This document shows, in pieces, positions 23,807 through 35,478 of a stretch of DNA of 64,000 bases; the stretch's first letter is position 1; each line of letters starts with the position of its first letter. Where the stretch lies: positions 45,680,821-45,744,820 of the forward strand of contig OX344750.2 of NCBI GenBank assembly GCA_947034885.2. The letters run 5' to 3'. Made by a program: the position numbers and the translations under genes. The DNA comes from Thuidium tamariscinum. Taxonomy: Eukaryota > Streptophyta > Bryopsida > Hypnales > Thuidiaceae. The notes below the pieces were generated by a model, which worked only from the letters and a program-made list of their open reading frames with translations, was not told the origin of the DNA and made no database searches.

Positions 23807-24563
23807 CAACGACACTAGTTTGTGAGCCTAAAAGCATGAGTTTGAGAGTTGTGAGTGTACGCCTTGTGAGCCCAAAGCAAAAAACTTTGAATTTTTTAGG
23901 CCAAAAGAAAAAAAGAAAAGTCATTTAAAAAAATCTATTTATAGTAGAATTTCAGCCCTATGACCGTGGACCTATGACATTTGAAGTGTGGTTAACATAT
24001 TTTAAATTTTCAAACCCTACTATATCCAAAGGGCCTTTCAATACCTTCCAAAAAAAATTTGAATTTTTTTTTAGGTCCAAAATCCAAAACTTGACAAGGG
24101 TTTTTCTCGGGCAATTTTTTTTTTCCGCGACCCTATCACCCGCCCAATTGTTCTCTTGGTACCAAGAGAAGGGTGTGAGGGGTGCCAAAGTTGCAAAAAA
24201 AAGTGAACTAGTAACACAATTGCAAAAAATAAAAATAAAATTGAAAAAATGAAAACAAAAGTTTTGAGAGCTTCAAGCCCCTCTACCTCTATGGGCTTCT
24301 CAATATTGAGAGGGTTTTTGGAGGGTGATGGAGTTGCAAAAAAAATTGAAAAAAAAATTCAATTTTTTTTTTGAGAAATAGTGTTTTGAAAGTCACATAT
24401 TTCAAATCCCACAAGGGAGTTACTAACTATAAAATCCTAAATTCCTAAAGCACGGTAATAGATCCACATCCTAAAAATCACTAAAAATTTCACCGAAAAT
24501 TAGAGGATTACAGGCTCTCAAGTTCTCACGTTCATACTCTAAGGCTCACAAAAAAGCACTCCC
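23807..24563. mobile_element. Mutator-like element with 11-bp target duplication
   Basis: A 757-bp element flanked by the direct repeat GCAAAGACAAC at 23796-23806 and 24564-24574. The left end CAACGACACTAG leads into TTTGTGAGCCTAAAAGCATG. The right end is the complement of TTTGTGAGCCTTAGAGTATG, so the inverted ends are imperfect and start slightly inside the termini. A second left end at 53016 starts with the same CAACGACACTAG but has different flanks, which fixes the left boundary. A 9-11-bp duplication is the hallmark of Mutator-like elements. No transposase is visible, so it is non-autonomous. Confidence 0.65.
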
Positions 24564-24574
24564 GCAAAGACAAC

Positions 24575-25075
24575 ATACTAAAAATAGGAAATATACATTT
24601 CTCTTGGGATATAATCTCACAATTCCTATGAAAATTTTCACTCTAAATAGGTGTGCACACTTGGAAACAAGCTCTGTAAACACCTATACGGTTAGATTTG
24701 GAAAAAAAACATAATTTTCTTTATTGGGGATAATTACAAGTCAGTGCTTTGTTTTCATAGTCAAAACACACTTGAAAAGGCAGATGTTAAATCCATCCCA
24801 TGAAGTGGGTCCAATGAAGTAAAACTCATGTTATCGAGGGATAAAAGTAAAAAAGCCCCCTATTTTTGTGCCATGTTTTTGAGTATGTTCTAGGCCCCCT
24901 CCCCAATTAATTTGGGATCTGTGATTGCAAATATGAATTCAGAATTTGCAAAAAACAATTTGTGCAAATAATCAAATATTTCAGCGTTTGCCCCTGGGGT
25001 AAATCCAGCTGGCTTGTCCCACTTCGTAGAACAGGTTTAACATCCTGCCTTGGAAAGGCTTGAGCATTGAGGGGT
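24575..25075. other. Gene-free stretch
   Basis: Nothing is recognised between the Mutator-like element and the Tourist-like MITE. Confidence 0.5.
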
Positions 25076-25078
25076 TAA

Positions 25079-25217
25079 GGGGCGTTTCACACTATGGCCA
25101 TCCAAGTAGAGAGGCCGTCGATTCCACCAATGAGATTTGAGAAACCATGATTTTCAGCAATCACATTTGAGAAAACCATGGCCTCTCGACTAGGATGGCC
25201 GTAGTGTGAAACACCCC
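25079..25217. mobile_element. Tourist-like (PIF/Harbinger) MITE
   Basis: A 139-bp element with about 39-bp inverted ends: left GGGGCGTTTCACACTATGG then CCATCC and GAGAGGCC; right is the complement of GGGGTGTTTCACACTACGG then CCATCC and GAGAGGCC. It is flanked by TAA at 25076-25078 and 25218-25220. A TAA/TTA duplication with GGGG-type ends is diagnostic for Tourist-like elements. It lies about 2.3 kb upstream of the expansin start codon. Confidence 0.85.
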
Positions 25218-25220
25218 TAA

Positions 25221-27555
25221 GATCAATTGTCCCACCTTGTGTGTTAGATTAAAACTGCATTTTGGAAAATTGAATTGAAGTACAATTTGTGCATTGAGTT
25301 AGAGAGACATCATTGGTTCATTTGGTTGTGAACTTCTGCATTAACTTACCAAGTATAAACATTTGTTCGTGGCAAGAGGTCAACTTCGACTTGAAGACAG
25401 GTCTTAATTTGGCAAACAGATTCAATTTCTGATGTAAATTAAGATAACTTAGTGCTCAAATCAATAAGTTAATGTTAATCATGAACTGGGTTCAAACTAG
25501 ATTACCATTGGCTTTCTTTAATTGAATTGCATTCATTTAGTTCAAGCTGCAGTGCATCCCACAATGTGGAAAATATCATAATAATGGCCATGCTGAATAC
25601 TGCAACAGTAGTTTATCATGTCTAAGTATTAATATTCTGGCACTAATAACCTAATACAGAATATATGACTAAGTAATAGTATGTTATGGCATCAAAAAGT
25701 ATAATTTGTGCCTTTGCAATGGAATTGGTCCACCAGTCCATGTGTTTCAAAAATGAAAAAGAAAAAAGTATCCTGGACAACAAACAAATGCTACAATTTT
25801 TCCAAAGATAAAATCATGTCAGGGAAATTTTTTAATTTTATTTTTAATCAATTATTGAGTCACTAACAATAATTTTAATTAATTCTTTGGCAAGGAATGT
25901 GGTCCCTAACCACCAAGAAGGATAGCAGAATTACAAATAGGATCAAATCACAAGAAGGAGATAGCTATTCTAATCTTTGCACTTACTAAGGTAGGTACAC
26001 TTGTAATTGATAGTAATAGCAATCAAACTTAGGCATATTGATCATTATAAAACATATATTTAGACACTTTATAAAAAAAGTTGTAATAGTTTAAGGTACT
26101 ATGTGTAGAAATACCAAAAAGTGACTTTAGGCTCTCATGTTTGATTATATACATCAATATTCAAGTTTTAGTTCCACTTTTTGATCTAGATGTAGGTGTG
26201 TCATTTTGAATAATGATGATTGTAGATGAGCATTTTTTATAGAGCAAATTGATAAAAAGAGATTAAATGAGGGAGAACCTAACTTATTCTTCTTTTGTCT
26301 TAGTTTTTATATACTCAATAAAAACATACATTCATTGACTTATTATAAAAGGTTATTTGATGGAAGATTTGCCTTGCCTTGTTGCTCCTACTATATTATG
26401 GATATCCTAGCAAATACAATTTGTTTGGATGAATAAAATTTATCAATTTTTTTTGGTCAATTTCAAATTTTTTCTTTGAAAATTTGAAATTAAACTCCCT
26501 TGTAGAATAAATCCCCACTTGCAAGGAAAACTTAATATACACATCCTTTCCAATAAACTAAGTAAAAATATGCTTTTTCTTCTTGAAGAAATTATTATCA
26601 AATCTCCAAACTATTATTCTTTTTTCCTAGAAAGTTTATTAAGAAATCTTTGAATTTTTTTTTGACTAACACCCCTCCAAAACTATACTTGTCTCAAGAA
26701 TAAAGGTTGACAAACAAAATTGTCCCTTTTTTATGAGCCATGGTACAAAGTCCACTTTACCTCATTCTCTCTTAGGTAAAGTAAGTGAGCCCAACACAGA
26801 TTGAATGGGAGCAAACCCATTGCAAACAAAATCAAACATTTCAGAACTTGAATGTACACCACTGGTATAATTTCGGTATAATTTTACTTGCAATGGGCTT
26901 AATCTGGATTTCGCTTACCTCACCTCACCTGATTTCACTATGCCTGATCAGTGAAGACCGTCATGGATTTCTTTCTTTCCTTCTTTCTTTCTTTTATAAA
27001 TTTGTAAAGAAAAACTTCGGTTCTTCAAGAGCATGCCAATAATTCCAAACTTCAAATGCGTCGAATGCAGTGAGTTCCCGGCTTGCCATCAATGAGCGTC
27101 CAAACCCAACGTTGATGCACAATTCAAACCCAGAACCTTTTGCAGTCTGCGTCCCTCTGGCACAGCACAGGCGCAGTTGCAGTAAGCTAGCAGCAGCCAC
27201 AGTTCCCATTGAGGTCAGACAGACGGCTGCTGCGGCTGCAGAGCTCCCTGATCAGGCCTTCGCTCCCTCCCTTAAGTTACAAACCTTTGGGTCCCCAGCC
27301 CTGAGGCCATCACTTCATGCTGTACCATTTCACTTAGGCTGGCCTCTCCTGCCTCCTGGCCTCCACTCCAGCTTCCCCTCCTCCTCCTCAGCACTGTAAC
27401 CGAGTTGCAGCTGCGCGCAGCAGCCCGGTCTAGTATCATTAGCCGCAGCACCAGCATTTCCCCCACCAGGACTCACGGACTCCCCGGCATTGTGAGATAG
27501 AGAGGCCTTCTCCTCCATTTGTAGCTTTAGGTTGCTGGGGAAGAAGCTCAAAGCT
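25221..27555. promoter_or_regulatory. Upstream region of the expansin gene
   Basis: No other gene is seen. About 25221-26760 is AT-rich. From about 27060 the DNA becomes clearly GC-richer and CT-rich (for example CTCCTCCTCCTC near 27380), as expected of a promoter plus 5' untranslated region. A CTTT-type microsatellite ends in TATAAAT at about 26966-27000. That is more than 550 bp from the start codon, so it is unlikely to be the core TATA box. No convincing TATA element is seen nearer the gene. Confidence 0.4.
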
Positions 27556-29046
27556 ATGGCGATGGTGAGGAGGACTCTGTTGGTGTTGCTGGTGCTGTTT
27601 GTGCTCCGAGTCGAAGCTCGGACCCATGGGCGTGGCTATGGGGGAGGCCATCACGCGAGGGGAGGCCATCATCACGACGGGTCTCATAACCAACCTCCTG
27701 CACAAGGCCAGCCTCCTGCACAAGGCGCGGTGGGGAGTTGGGGATACGCGCATGCTACTTACTATGGTGGCGCTGATGCTTCTGGAACTCAAGGTGGGTG
27801 CCTGGGTGATGGCGAACATCTCATTCGTAACAAACTCTGCAGAGGTTCTTGGAACGATTGGGAGTCCGGGCACATTGATAGTTCTATGAGACGACGACCT
27901 GTCCATTGTATTGTTTTAATGTTTTCTATTTGGTTTGGTTTGGTTTCTGTGAGAGGCTTCTTCGTTGTTTGAAATGGGGGTTGCGTTGATAGGCATTGGA
28001 GAACGTTCGCTTGTCTCTTATTACCCCTTTGAAGTCGTGTCCAGAGGTTTCTTAGCTTTGTTGCTTCGAGTTGTGTGCTTTATTTTGTTTTAGGGGACAT
28101 TTGCGTAGTATAGTTAGGATTAACCGATTGAGGAAATGAGTATGTTGGGAGTGTGCGATATTTGGTACTTTATTGTGAGGTCTCAGAAATGTGAATGCTG
28201 ATGTTTGTGTTTCTTGGTGTGGTCCTTTAAATGCTGCAGGTGGGGCGTGTGGATTTGGTAACCTTTACAGTACTGGATACGGAACCAACACCGCGGCACT
28301 GAGTGCGGCATTGTTCAACACGGGTCTCAGCTGCGGTTCCTGCTACGAGCTCGCTTGTGACCCCAATGGCTCCAAGTATTGTCTTCCCGGCGACAGGACG
28401 GTCACAGTGACAGCGACCAACTTCTGCCCTCATGGGTCCTCCGGCGGATGGTGCGACCTCCCAAAACAGCACTTCGACCTCGCGCACCCAATGTTCGTGA
28501 ACCTTGCGCTCGAGGTGGGAGGAGTGATCCCCATTAAGTACAGAAGGTACGTGAACAGTTCTCACTTCGTGCCCGTTATTCTTTAATGTCGTGTACTTAA
28601 CTTTCAAGTCTCACTGTTTGCCGGGTACTTAAATATTTTATGTGTATATATGTCTCCAATATTTTGTATCTACCAGTTCCGGTAAACAGTAGTTCATGGT
28701 CACTGACCTTGAGATGGTCCCATTTTGTGTGTTCAGGGTGCCATGTTTGAAATCCGGAGGAATGCGGTTCACTGTGAATGGCAACCCTTGGTTTCTGTTG
28801 GTGCTGGTGACGAACGTGGCCGGCGCTGGCGACGTGCAGCAGTTGTACATCAAGGGCAGCAACACCCCCTGGGAGCCCATGAGGCGCAACTGGGGATCGA
28901 TGTGGCAGTTCACCGGCAACAGCAACATCAAGGGCCAATCACTCTCGTTCAAGGTCGTCACCGGCGACGGATCCGAGGCCATCTCCAACGATGCTGCGCC
29001 CATCAGCTGGCAGTTCGGCCAGACTTTCGAAGGCATCAACTTCTGA
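27556..29046 (+). CDS. EXPA: Alpha-expansin, three exons, apparently intact
   Basis: Exons are 27556-27793, 28240-28546 and 28737-29046 (855 nt, 284 residues). Both introns have GT-AG ends and lie at the two classic expansin positions, after GGADASGTQ and before VPC. Residues 1-21 form a hydrophobic signal peptide ending VEA, so the product is secreted to the cell wall, where expansins loosen cellulose-hemicellulose contacts without hydrolysis. Residues 22-58 are an unusual His/Gly-rich stretch followed by a duplicated PPAQG motif. The family-6 endoglucanase-like barrel follows, with Asp74 in GGADASGT, the cysteines of CGSCYELAC and the HFD motif at 157-159. The C-terminal grass-allergen-like binding domain ends in WQFGQTFEG. 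It is slightly longer than typical alpha-expansins because of the N-terminal extension. The loop [12 protein letters not shown] is several residues shorter than usual. The ATG at 27562 is an alternative start. Expression pattern cannot be read from the sequence. Confidence 0.93.
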
Positions 29047-30759
29047 CCCTGACTCCGAGTGGTAGCCACCCACTCGTTGCGCATGGCGACCATAGACCTT
29101 CAATTTTACAGATCATGAATTTTTTGTGATGCATTTTGACCCTGTAGCTAGCAGAGGCCGGTATGAACAATCTCGCCCGCTGCCTGTCTGGTGTTATTCT
29201 TACTATAGCGTACTAGCTCCTCCACCCCAGTTTCTCTTACTAAGAATCAGGAGCAGATTAGTGGGTCAGGAGCTTTGTCGTCCAGCTTTCATTGTTTCCG
29301 ATCAGCCAAAACGTACGTGTGACGAGAATGAACGAAGCTCTGGTTGCTGAGGTGTGTGCGTTACTGATTTGCACCACCCGCTCCCACCTGTATTTTACAC
29401 ATCATAGTAGGCTGTTTAGCTAGCTAGGCGTAGGATTTTTCTGTCGAGCGAGCACCATCTAGCTAGGTACTATCCGATGCACGAACATTCCATGCATGTG
29501 AATGCCGCTGGTCACTCCGAAAAGAATTGTGCAGAGGTGAGATATGTAGGCTTCTGTTATCCACCCGCATATCTACTAATAAAAAAGTGAGAGGTGCAGT
29601 GCAGTGCACAAGTGCTCTCACTGCTTTGCTTCTCAAACCGTGCGCCTCGAGCATTCTCGATCCGTCGGACTGTTGGTTGATCTGTTCTGCCAACCGTCGC
29701 CTTGTTTTTGGATTAGGTAGATACTATCAACAAGCCATGTCCTGTAACGCCGAAGCAGTCTATACGAGTTAACAGAGATTTGGCGACACAATCTTGATGT
29801 GCAGGCTGAATGCCCACGAACTGCGGAACCCAGTTTATTAGTGTTGCCATTATGCCGATATTGCAGAAACTTCGTTCAACAATGCTCCGCAAGTCCGTAT
29901 CTTAAATGTCAGAAAACGTCTGCTCTGCCAACCCTCTGTAAAACGCATGTTCACGATAATGGTTGAGCCAAGTGAAGAACATGTTCAACTGCAAGAGAAA
30001 CATCATGCGCATGCCGCTGTGAGTGCTGAGAACAGTTCTTTGCAGAAATGCGAGCATAGAGCAGGAATCTAATCAATGTGTGGAAGGTGAACCGGCCAAT
30101 TACCACCCAGTATTGCAATTCCGCGCTCATGTACCTACAGTATGTACCCATGGTGTACAGCTTCTTTCAGAAATGTATCCCTACTGTACAGAATGGGGAA
30201 ATTGATATGAGAGTGGTGATGGGGTATGGTTTTGTACCGTGCACTCATCATATTGTCCCCTGGCACTAGTGTAGGCAAATTTCTTACTGTAAATTCTAGT
30301 AAAACCTTGAAGTCAAAATTGGTTTAGAAGGTATTTTAAATCTTACACAATCTCTATCTCTCTAAGTATCTCTCTTTTTCTCTTCAAAAAGCTCATAAAC
30401 TGCTCAGGGCTTTTGCACCTCTCCACTAAGAGGCTTTGAAATTAATAGTTGATTGTGAAAAAATGAATTGTGGATTACATTGAAGCATGCTAAGATTTGT
30501 TATTTACTAATTGAATGGATGGTTTCAAAGTCCCAATGGGTTCATTCCTTGCTAAGGTGGATAGGTGTTTGCTGATTATATTCAAAATAAGAATTGGTTG
30601 TTGAACTACCTTCTTTCAAGTGTTAATTTTTTTGAAATAATGATTTATTCAAGCATTCGTTTAAGTTTTAGAAATGAACACACTTAGAAACAAATTCTAT
30701 TACTTTTTACATGTTGTAGTGCTAGTTTTTGAACCAAGCCAATTTTTTTAAATTAGCGC
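29047..30759. other. 3' flank of the expansin gene
   Basis: GC stays moderate to about 30270 and then falls. No second gene is identified; open frames on both strands are short and motif-free. A possible polyadenylation signal lies at 29578-29583. Confidence 0.45.
29578..29583 (+). terminator. Possible polyadenylation signal AATAAA
   Basis: This is the first canonical AATAAA downstream of the expansin stop, about 530 bp away. That is long for a plant 3' untranslated region, so a weaker signal nearer the stop may be the one used. Confidence 0.3.
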
Positions 30760-30982
30760 ATGTATGGGTTTGCAAGGCCTACTGATCACAAATAGGGCCC
30801 TATGCTAGACTGTGTTTGAAAATTCATAACTAGTTCAATAATGCTTCAAAAAATATGAAATGATTGGTATTAGATTCCTCATCTATTTTTCCTTGACTGA
30901 AAAATACACTAAAAATATTCCCATCTCAAGAAATATATGAAAAAGGCAGACCGGCTCTTAAATGAGCGGTTTATGAACCTCT
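30760..30982. mobile_element. Partial MITE family B copy
   Basis: AAAATTCATAACTAGTTCAA, AAAATATGAAATGATTGG and GGCTCTTAAATGAGCGGTTT follow the order seen in 50131-50425. It ends CCTCT before TA at 30983-30984. The left end is lost. Confidence 0.5.
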
Positions 30983-30984
30983 TA

Positions 30985-32032
30985 TGTTACTATATTTCTA
31001 TATCTATTTATTTTTGTGTTGATGATGTGCAATGCATTAAGTGTCAATAGAAATGACAAAAGTCATGAAATGAAGCTCCAAAAGTAAAGCCACATTTGAT
31101 TCCACAACCAAAGCAAAGGAATAAAAGGCATGATAAAAAAACCAATGGCAAATAAAGCCATGATTGTTGCATCAAATCATTTGAGTGAATTTTTATAACA
31201 CAACTTTGTGTACTATTTTTTGCATATTTATTTATCAACAATAGTGCATTATTTTCATAAATATATAATAATAGAATTTACAAAGAGTTTTTTTAGGCAC
31301 ATACAATATATATACAATATTGTATATAAAATTCAAAGACTTCTTCTATTATTATGGTAAAAAGAAACTTCTACTATTTAAAAATAAATAAATATAATGG
31401 TAAGAATGTTTAGTAAGAAAATTCATGTCTAAATTTTTTTTCTTTTTAAATTGATGGGATTAATGAAAATAAATTTGTATCATCTTAAATGCTAGACTAA
31501 TGTTGTTTTGTCTTCAATGTCTTGAACCTTTATAACTTTCATCTCATTGAATAGAAAGATTTTTAAAAATAAATTTATAAATTTAATATGTTAATTTTTT
31601 AATAGAGACTTTGCTTCTTTTGTAATTCAAATTTTTTGAATTTTTTGGGTTTTGGATGTAGGATTTAGAAGGAGATTTAGAAAGATTTTAGTGTAGGGAA
31701 TTTAATTTAGTAGCCATTATTGAACACTTGATTCAAGATCTACAATTTTTAGATCTAATTCTTCTATCAATCCCCTTTATTTTTAAATTTTTTTTCAAGT
31801 GCTCTCCTAATAGTTGAATCTTGTCATCTATTATGGTAAAAGCCTTTGTTTCCCATATGTGGTGTCTTCTTCATGGGTGACAACATGCAACTCTCTTATC
31901 ATTGACACATTATTTGTATTCCTTCAACATCTAGACATTATTTTCATTTGCTCAAGATGCAAAAAAATAATTGGAAAGAGCCTTTTGGAAAATTACCATC
32001 AAATGAAATTTAAAATTTGAAGCTTCAAGAAG
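30985..32032. other. Gene-free AT-rich stretch
   Basis: No gene or bounded repeat is recognised. Confidence 0.5.
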
Positions 32033-32381
32033 CATAAGAGGATTTTCAGCTGCTGTATAAGATTGCGAGTTCTCAAACGCTGGGAACGCATTGGGAACGC
32101 TGGGAACGCATTGCTGATGTGGTTGAGCGACTGCCACGTCTGAAAATACTAATTAATTCATTCTTTTTTTAATTCTTTAATATTTTAAAAAAATTCTTGA
32201 AATTTTTTTTAAATCATTTTCTTTTTTCTTAAAACATTCTGAAAATTTTTGAAAATTTTTTTGAAATTTTTTTTTTGAAAATTCAAAAATTCAGACCAGC
32301 AGGGGGCTGGACTGCAGCAGTGGGAACAGTTTCTGGGAACACCCCTGAAACAGTCTTGTTGGGGCCAGAAATCCTCTTATG
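32033..32381. mobile_element. MITE-A element (CATAAGAGG subtype)
   Basis: A 349-bp element with ends CATAAGAGGATTTTCAGC and the complement of CATAAGAGGATTTCTGG. Its left part shares GATTGCGAGTTCTCAAACGC then TGGGAACGCATT (partly duplicated) and CGACTGCCACGTC with 45243-45594. Its right part shares CAGACCAGCAGGG and GGGAACACCCCTGAAAC. The flanks (AAGAAG | ACTGCA) show no duplication. Confidence 0.75.
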
Positions 32382-32646
32382 ACTGCAAGTTCAAGGATAG
32401 TAGAGAATATGGAAATTTTGCTACATTAGTTGTATTATGTGGCCTAGATACTACAACATCAAAAATATTATTATTTATTTGTTTAATATCAATATTAATA
32501 TTAACATTTTAATACTTTGCCAACATGATTGGTTCATGGTAAGGGAAGCAATCCTAAAATGACCCTCCTTTTCCTTCAAATATCTTATAATAGTGCACCG
32601 CAACCATCATCTTTAGAAAGAAAATGAAGCAAACAAAGGATTTATA

Positions 32647-32901
32647 CATTAGAGGGGATTTCAGGCAAGGGAGGGCAGTTTTAGGCTTGTTCCACTTATT
32701 GTTCCCGAAATGAAAAAAGAATGTGTAGTTGTTTCTAGGCCAATAATTTTGTTTAAATGTCCTGAAATGCAAAAAAGAGTTTAAGAAAAATACTACATGG
32801 CTAAAGCTTGGCCATGTCACATTGTTGCTACTATGCAGTTCCCTCGTTCCCCACAGTCTGGAAACTTGCAATTTTTTTTTAGAGTTGAATTTCATCTAAT
32901 G
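32647..32901. mobile_element. MITE-A element, inverted orientation
   Basis: The ends are CATTAGAGGGGATTTCAGG and the complement of CATTAGATGAAATTCAACTC. On the minus strand the subterminal GAAACTTGCA...GTTCCCTCGTTCCCC block corresponds to the GAGTTCCCG...GGGAACGCA region of other copies. No flanking duplication is seen. Confidence 0.6.
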
Positions 32902-33099
32902 ACCGGTACAACAGGATATAAATTCATATAAAAAGACTTTAGCCTCATTAGCACATCCTACATGTCTTATTTGCATTTGAGATTACGACAACTTCTATGG
33001 AACAATGCAACATAGAATGTACTATGATTGAACTTCTAGACCATGACCAAGTACAATAGCATTGAGTACAACTTCAAGAAGACTATCCATATAAAATAA

Positions 33100-34400
33100 T
33101 TTGATTATTATTGCATTTGACTTATATAATAAGGAATCCCTAAGGCCAAATGCTCATCCACCCCCAAAGAACAATTATTTATTCTTCTTCAAATTCTACA
33201 AGGAGATGAAGGTCATATTCACTAGGAATGCACATCTTAGTTTTCCTTTGGCCTTATCAATTGGGTAGTTAAGAAGACCTACAATCTTTTCTTTCAAAAC
33301 CCAATGCTTTGCAATACAACTCTATACACCTACCTATATTGGTCCTTATTGATTCTCTATTTTATAGTTGCTAATCAATTTAATGTCTTAGACATCTAAT
33401 TGTGAAACTTGCCCAAGAAAGTTGTACTTATTGTACATGTTTCCAAACTCATGTAGCACTTGCTAAAGTACAGATACAACAAGATGTTCAAAATGAATAG
33501 GTTTCAATTTCCTATGATCCAAGACTTCAACTTCATCAAGGGCTAGGGCCAAATATATGACCATTTGATCATTGACTTGCAAGTGGGCTTGTAAACTTGT
33601 TGCTAGACACTTTCTTTGTATATACAAAATTTATACCACCTTCTTGCAACTCCATTCCATGATAGACTAGCCTTGTCATCTTTTTGGACATGATGTTTTG
33701 AAACATGAAATATTGCATTTCAAGAAGGGTGTATAGAATATAATATGAATCCAATCCAAAGTGCCAATTATGCACAATGCCCTCCAATTGATCCAACAAA
33801 GACTTGGAGTTGATAAGGGAGAAGACAATGAGTAGTCTAACACAAAAAAAGTGCATATAGGATTGCACTAGAGAAGGCACATCTTACACATCCATATAAT
33901 GTTCCTTTGAAGGCAAGGGGGAATGTTGTTTAATTGGAGCAATTTGGTGGCTTTGACATCAAGTGAACCAACCAATTAAATTTTTTCATCTTTTGGTATC
34001 ATAGCTCCATCTTGCAACAATGGTACATTGCATTGGAAAGGAGAATTTCTAAGCCTATCCAATGAAGATGAACAAGATTTGATGCAATCTTCACTAGCTT
34101 GACTCTAATTACCATCTATAGCTTGTTGATGCCACATACAAGGTGGTTTCTCTTTAAGTTGAGGTTTGACTAAAAGATTTGTTACCAAGTTATAAAGGTC
34201 TCTAATATAATTATGTCAACATAATACAACAACTTAGTATGTATCTGCTTTTGTAGAGTCTATATAAAAGGTTATGTTGTGGTCATTGCATTTTGAAGCC
34301 CAACCAAGACATTGCTTTATGTCTCTTTGATGATGGTACACATAAAAAAGTGCCTCATTGACAATGAGAGGTTCATTCTATTCCCTAAGATTGATATTGA
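33100..34400 (-). pseudogene. Decayed coding stretch, unidentified
   Basis: On the minus strand, long runs read as plausible protein with far fewer stops than expected for DNA this rich in AT. One example is a segment with ASKCNDHNITFYIDSTKADTY near 34240-34300; another is a 103-residue open frame at 33569-33880. I recognise no family. It could be a worn mobile-element protein or a dead host gene. Composition is like its surroundings. Confidence 0.3.
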
Positions 34401-35478
34401 CAAACATTCTTTTAGGGCCCTAATATTTGTTTAAAAATTTACTTGTAAGCTAAGGTAAAAAAATATCATCAATTTGAACCATATTTTTAATATTTTCAAA
34501 CAATAAAATATTAAAACATTTAGTAGGTTACTATAGATAGCAAAGAAAGGAACATGATTGCAAAAAAATCCTTTTAGTTTTGTTGAGTTTTGAATTTCAA
34601 ACTCTATAACTTTTGAATTTCAAATCCAATGACCAAAACAAAACAAAATTTCATATCTGTATTGATTGTAATTGTAAGTTTTTTTTCCAAAAATTTAAGG
34701 AATCATTTATATTAAACAATTAGTTTTGTTAGTTTGTCATACTTTGATGTTTAGGATTTTTTATGCTATTGAAAACTGTAAATTAATGATTTTTATTTTT
34801 AGCTAAAATTTCAAAGTACATTCCCTAGTTAATAAACATATTTTTGTCTAAAGGCATTTAAAAATAAATTATTTTCTAACCTCCACATTTGTGCAAATAG
34901 GCCTCCCTTGTGCACACACTTCTAAATATTAAAGATGGTTTTGACTTCATTTTGTTGGTCAAATCTCACGACCAAAAAGTTCTCCATATGGACAATTTTT
35001 AAGATTGTTAAAATTATTTTTTTCATTTTCTACAAATTATAACATTGAAGTATGTATTCTCTAGGACATGTTTCCAAATATAGAATTTTGGCAAAGCAAT
35101 TAAACAATATTTGAAGATGGCATGAGATTAAATCTTTGCACCAAACTTGTGATTGGTGGAAAGCTAATTATGTATATGAAAAATATTCTCTTAATTTGGA
35201 CAAATAATAATCAAACACCTTTGTCAATTGTATGTCCCTTATTCTTCTAAGTTCTAATTCAAGAAACCTATTTAACCTTGTCCTCTCTTGATGTTGTAGA
35301 AAACTCTAATGGACCAATTTTCTTAGTATTATGCAAGGCAAATCCTAATTTGATTGACTAGACTCCCAAGTCTTTAAGTACAAGGCTTAATTAGACAAAC
35401 AAGTGGAGAAAGTGTGAATAGTAACACCTTAGTACGTCTTTCATCTTCTCAAAGTAATTCCACACCTCATTAGATTGT

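Noticed and set aside
27070-27399. 109-codon open frame upstream of the expansin, plus overlapping frames on the minus strand at 27272-27906
   Set aside because: They lie in the GC-rich promoter/5' untranslated region and on the antisense of exon 1. Composition explains the lack of stops and no domain is visible.
28227-29093. Long minus-strand and frame-shifted open frames over expansin exons 2 and 3
   Set aside because: They are shadows of the real coding frame, which has the family motifs and correct splice sites.
33990-34012. TTGGTATCATAGCTCC, resembling an initiator-tRNA primer binding site of LTR elements
   Set aside because: No long terminal repeat ends next to it, and the same bases read as part of the decayed minus-strand coding stretch.
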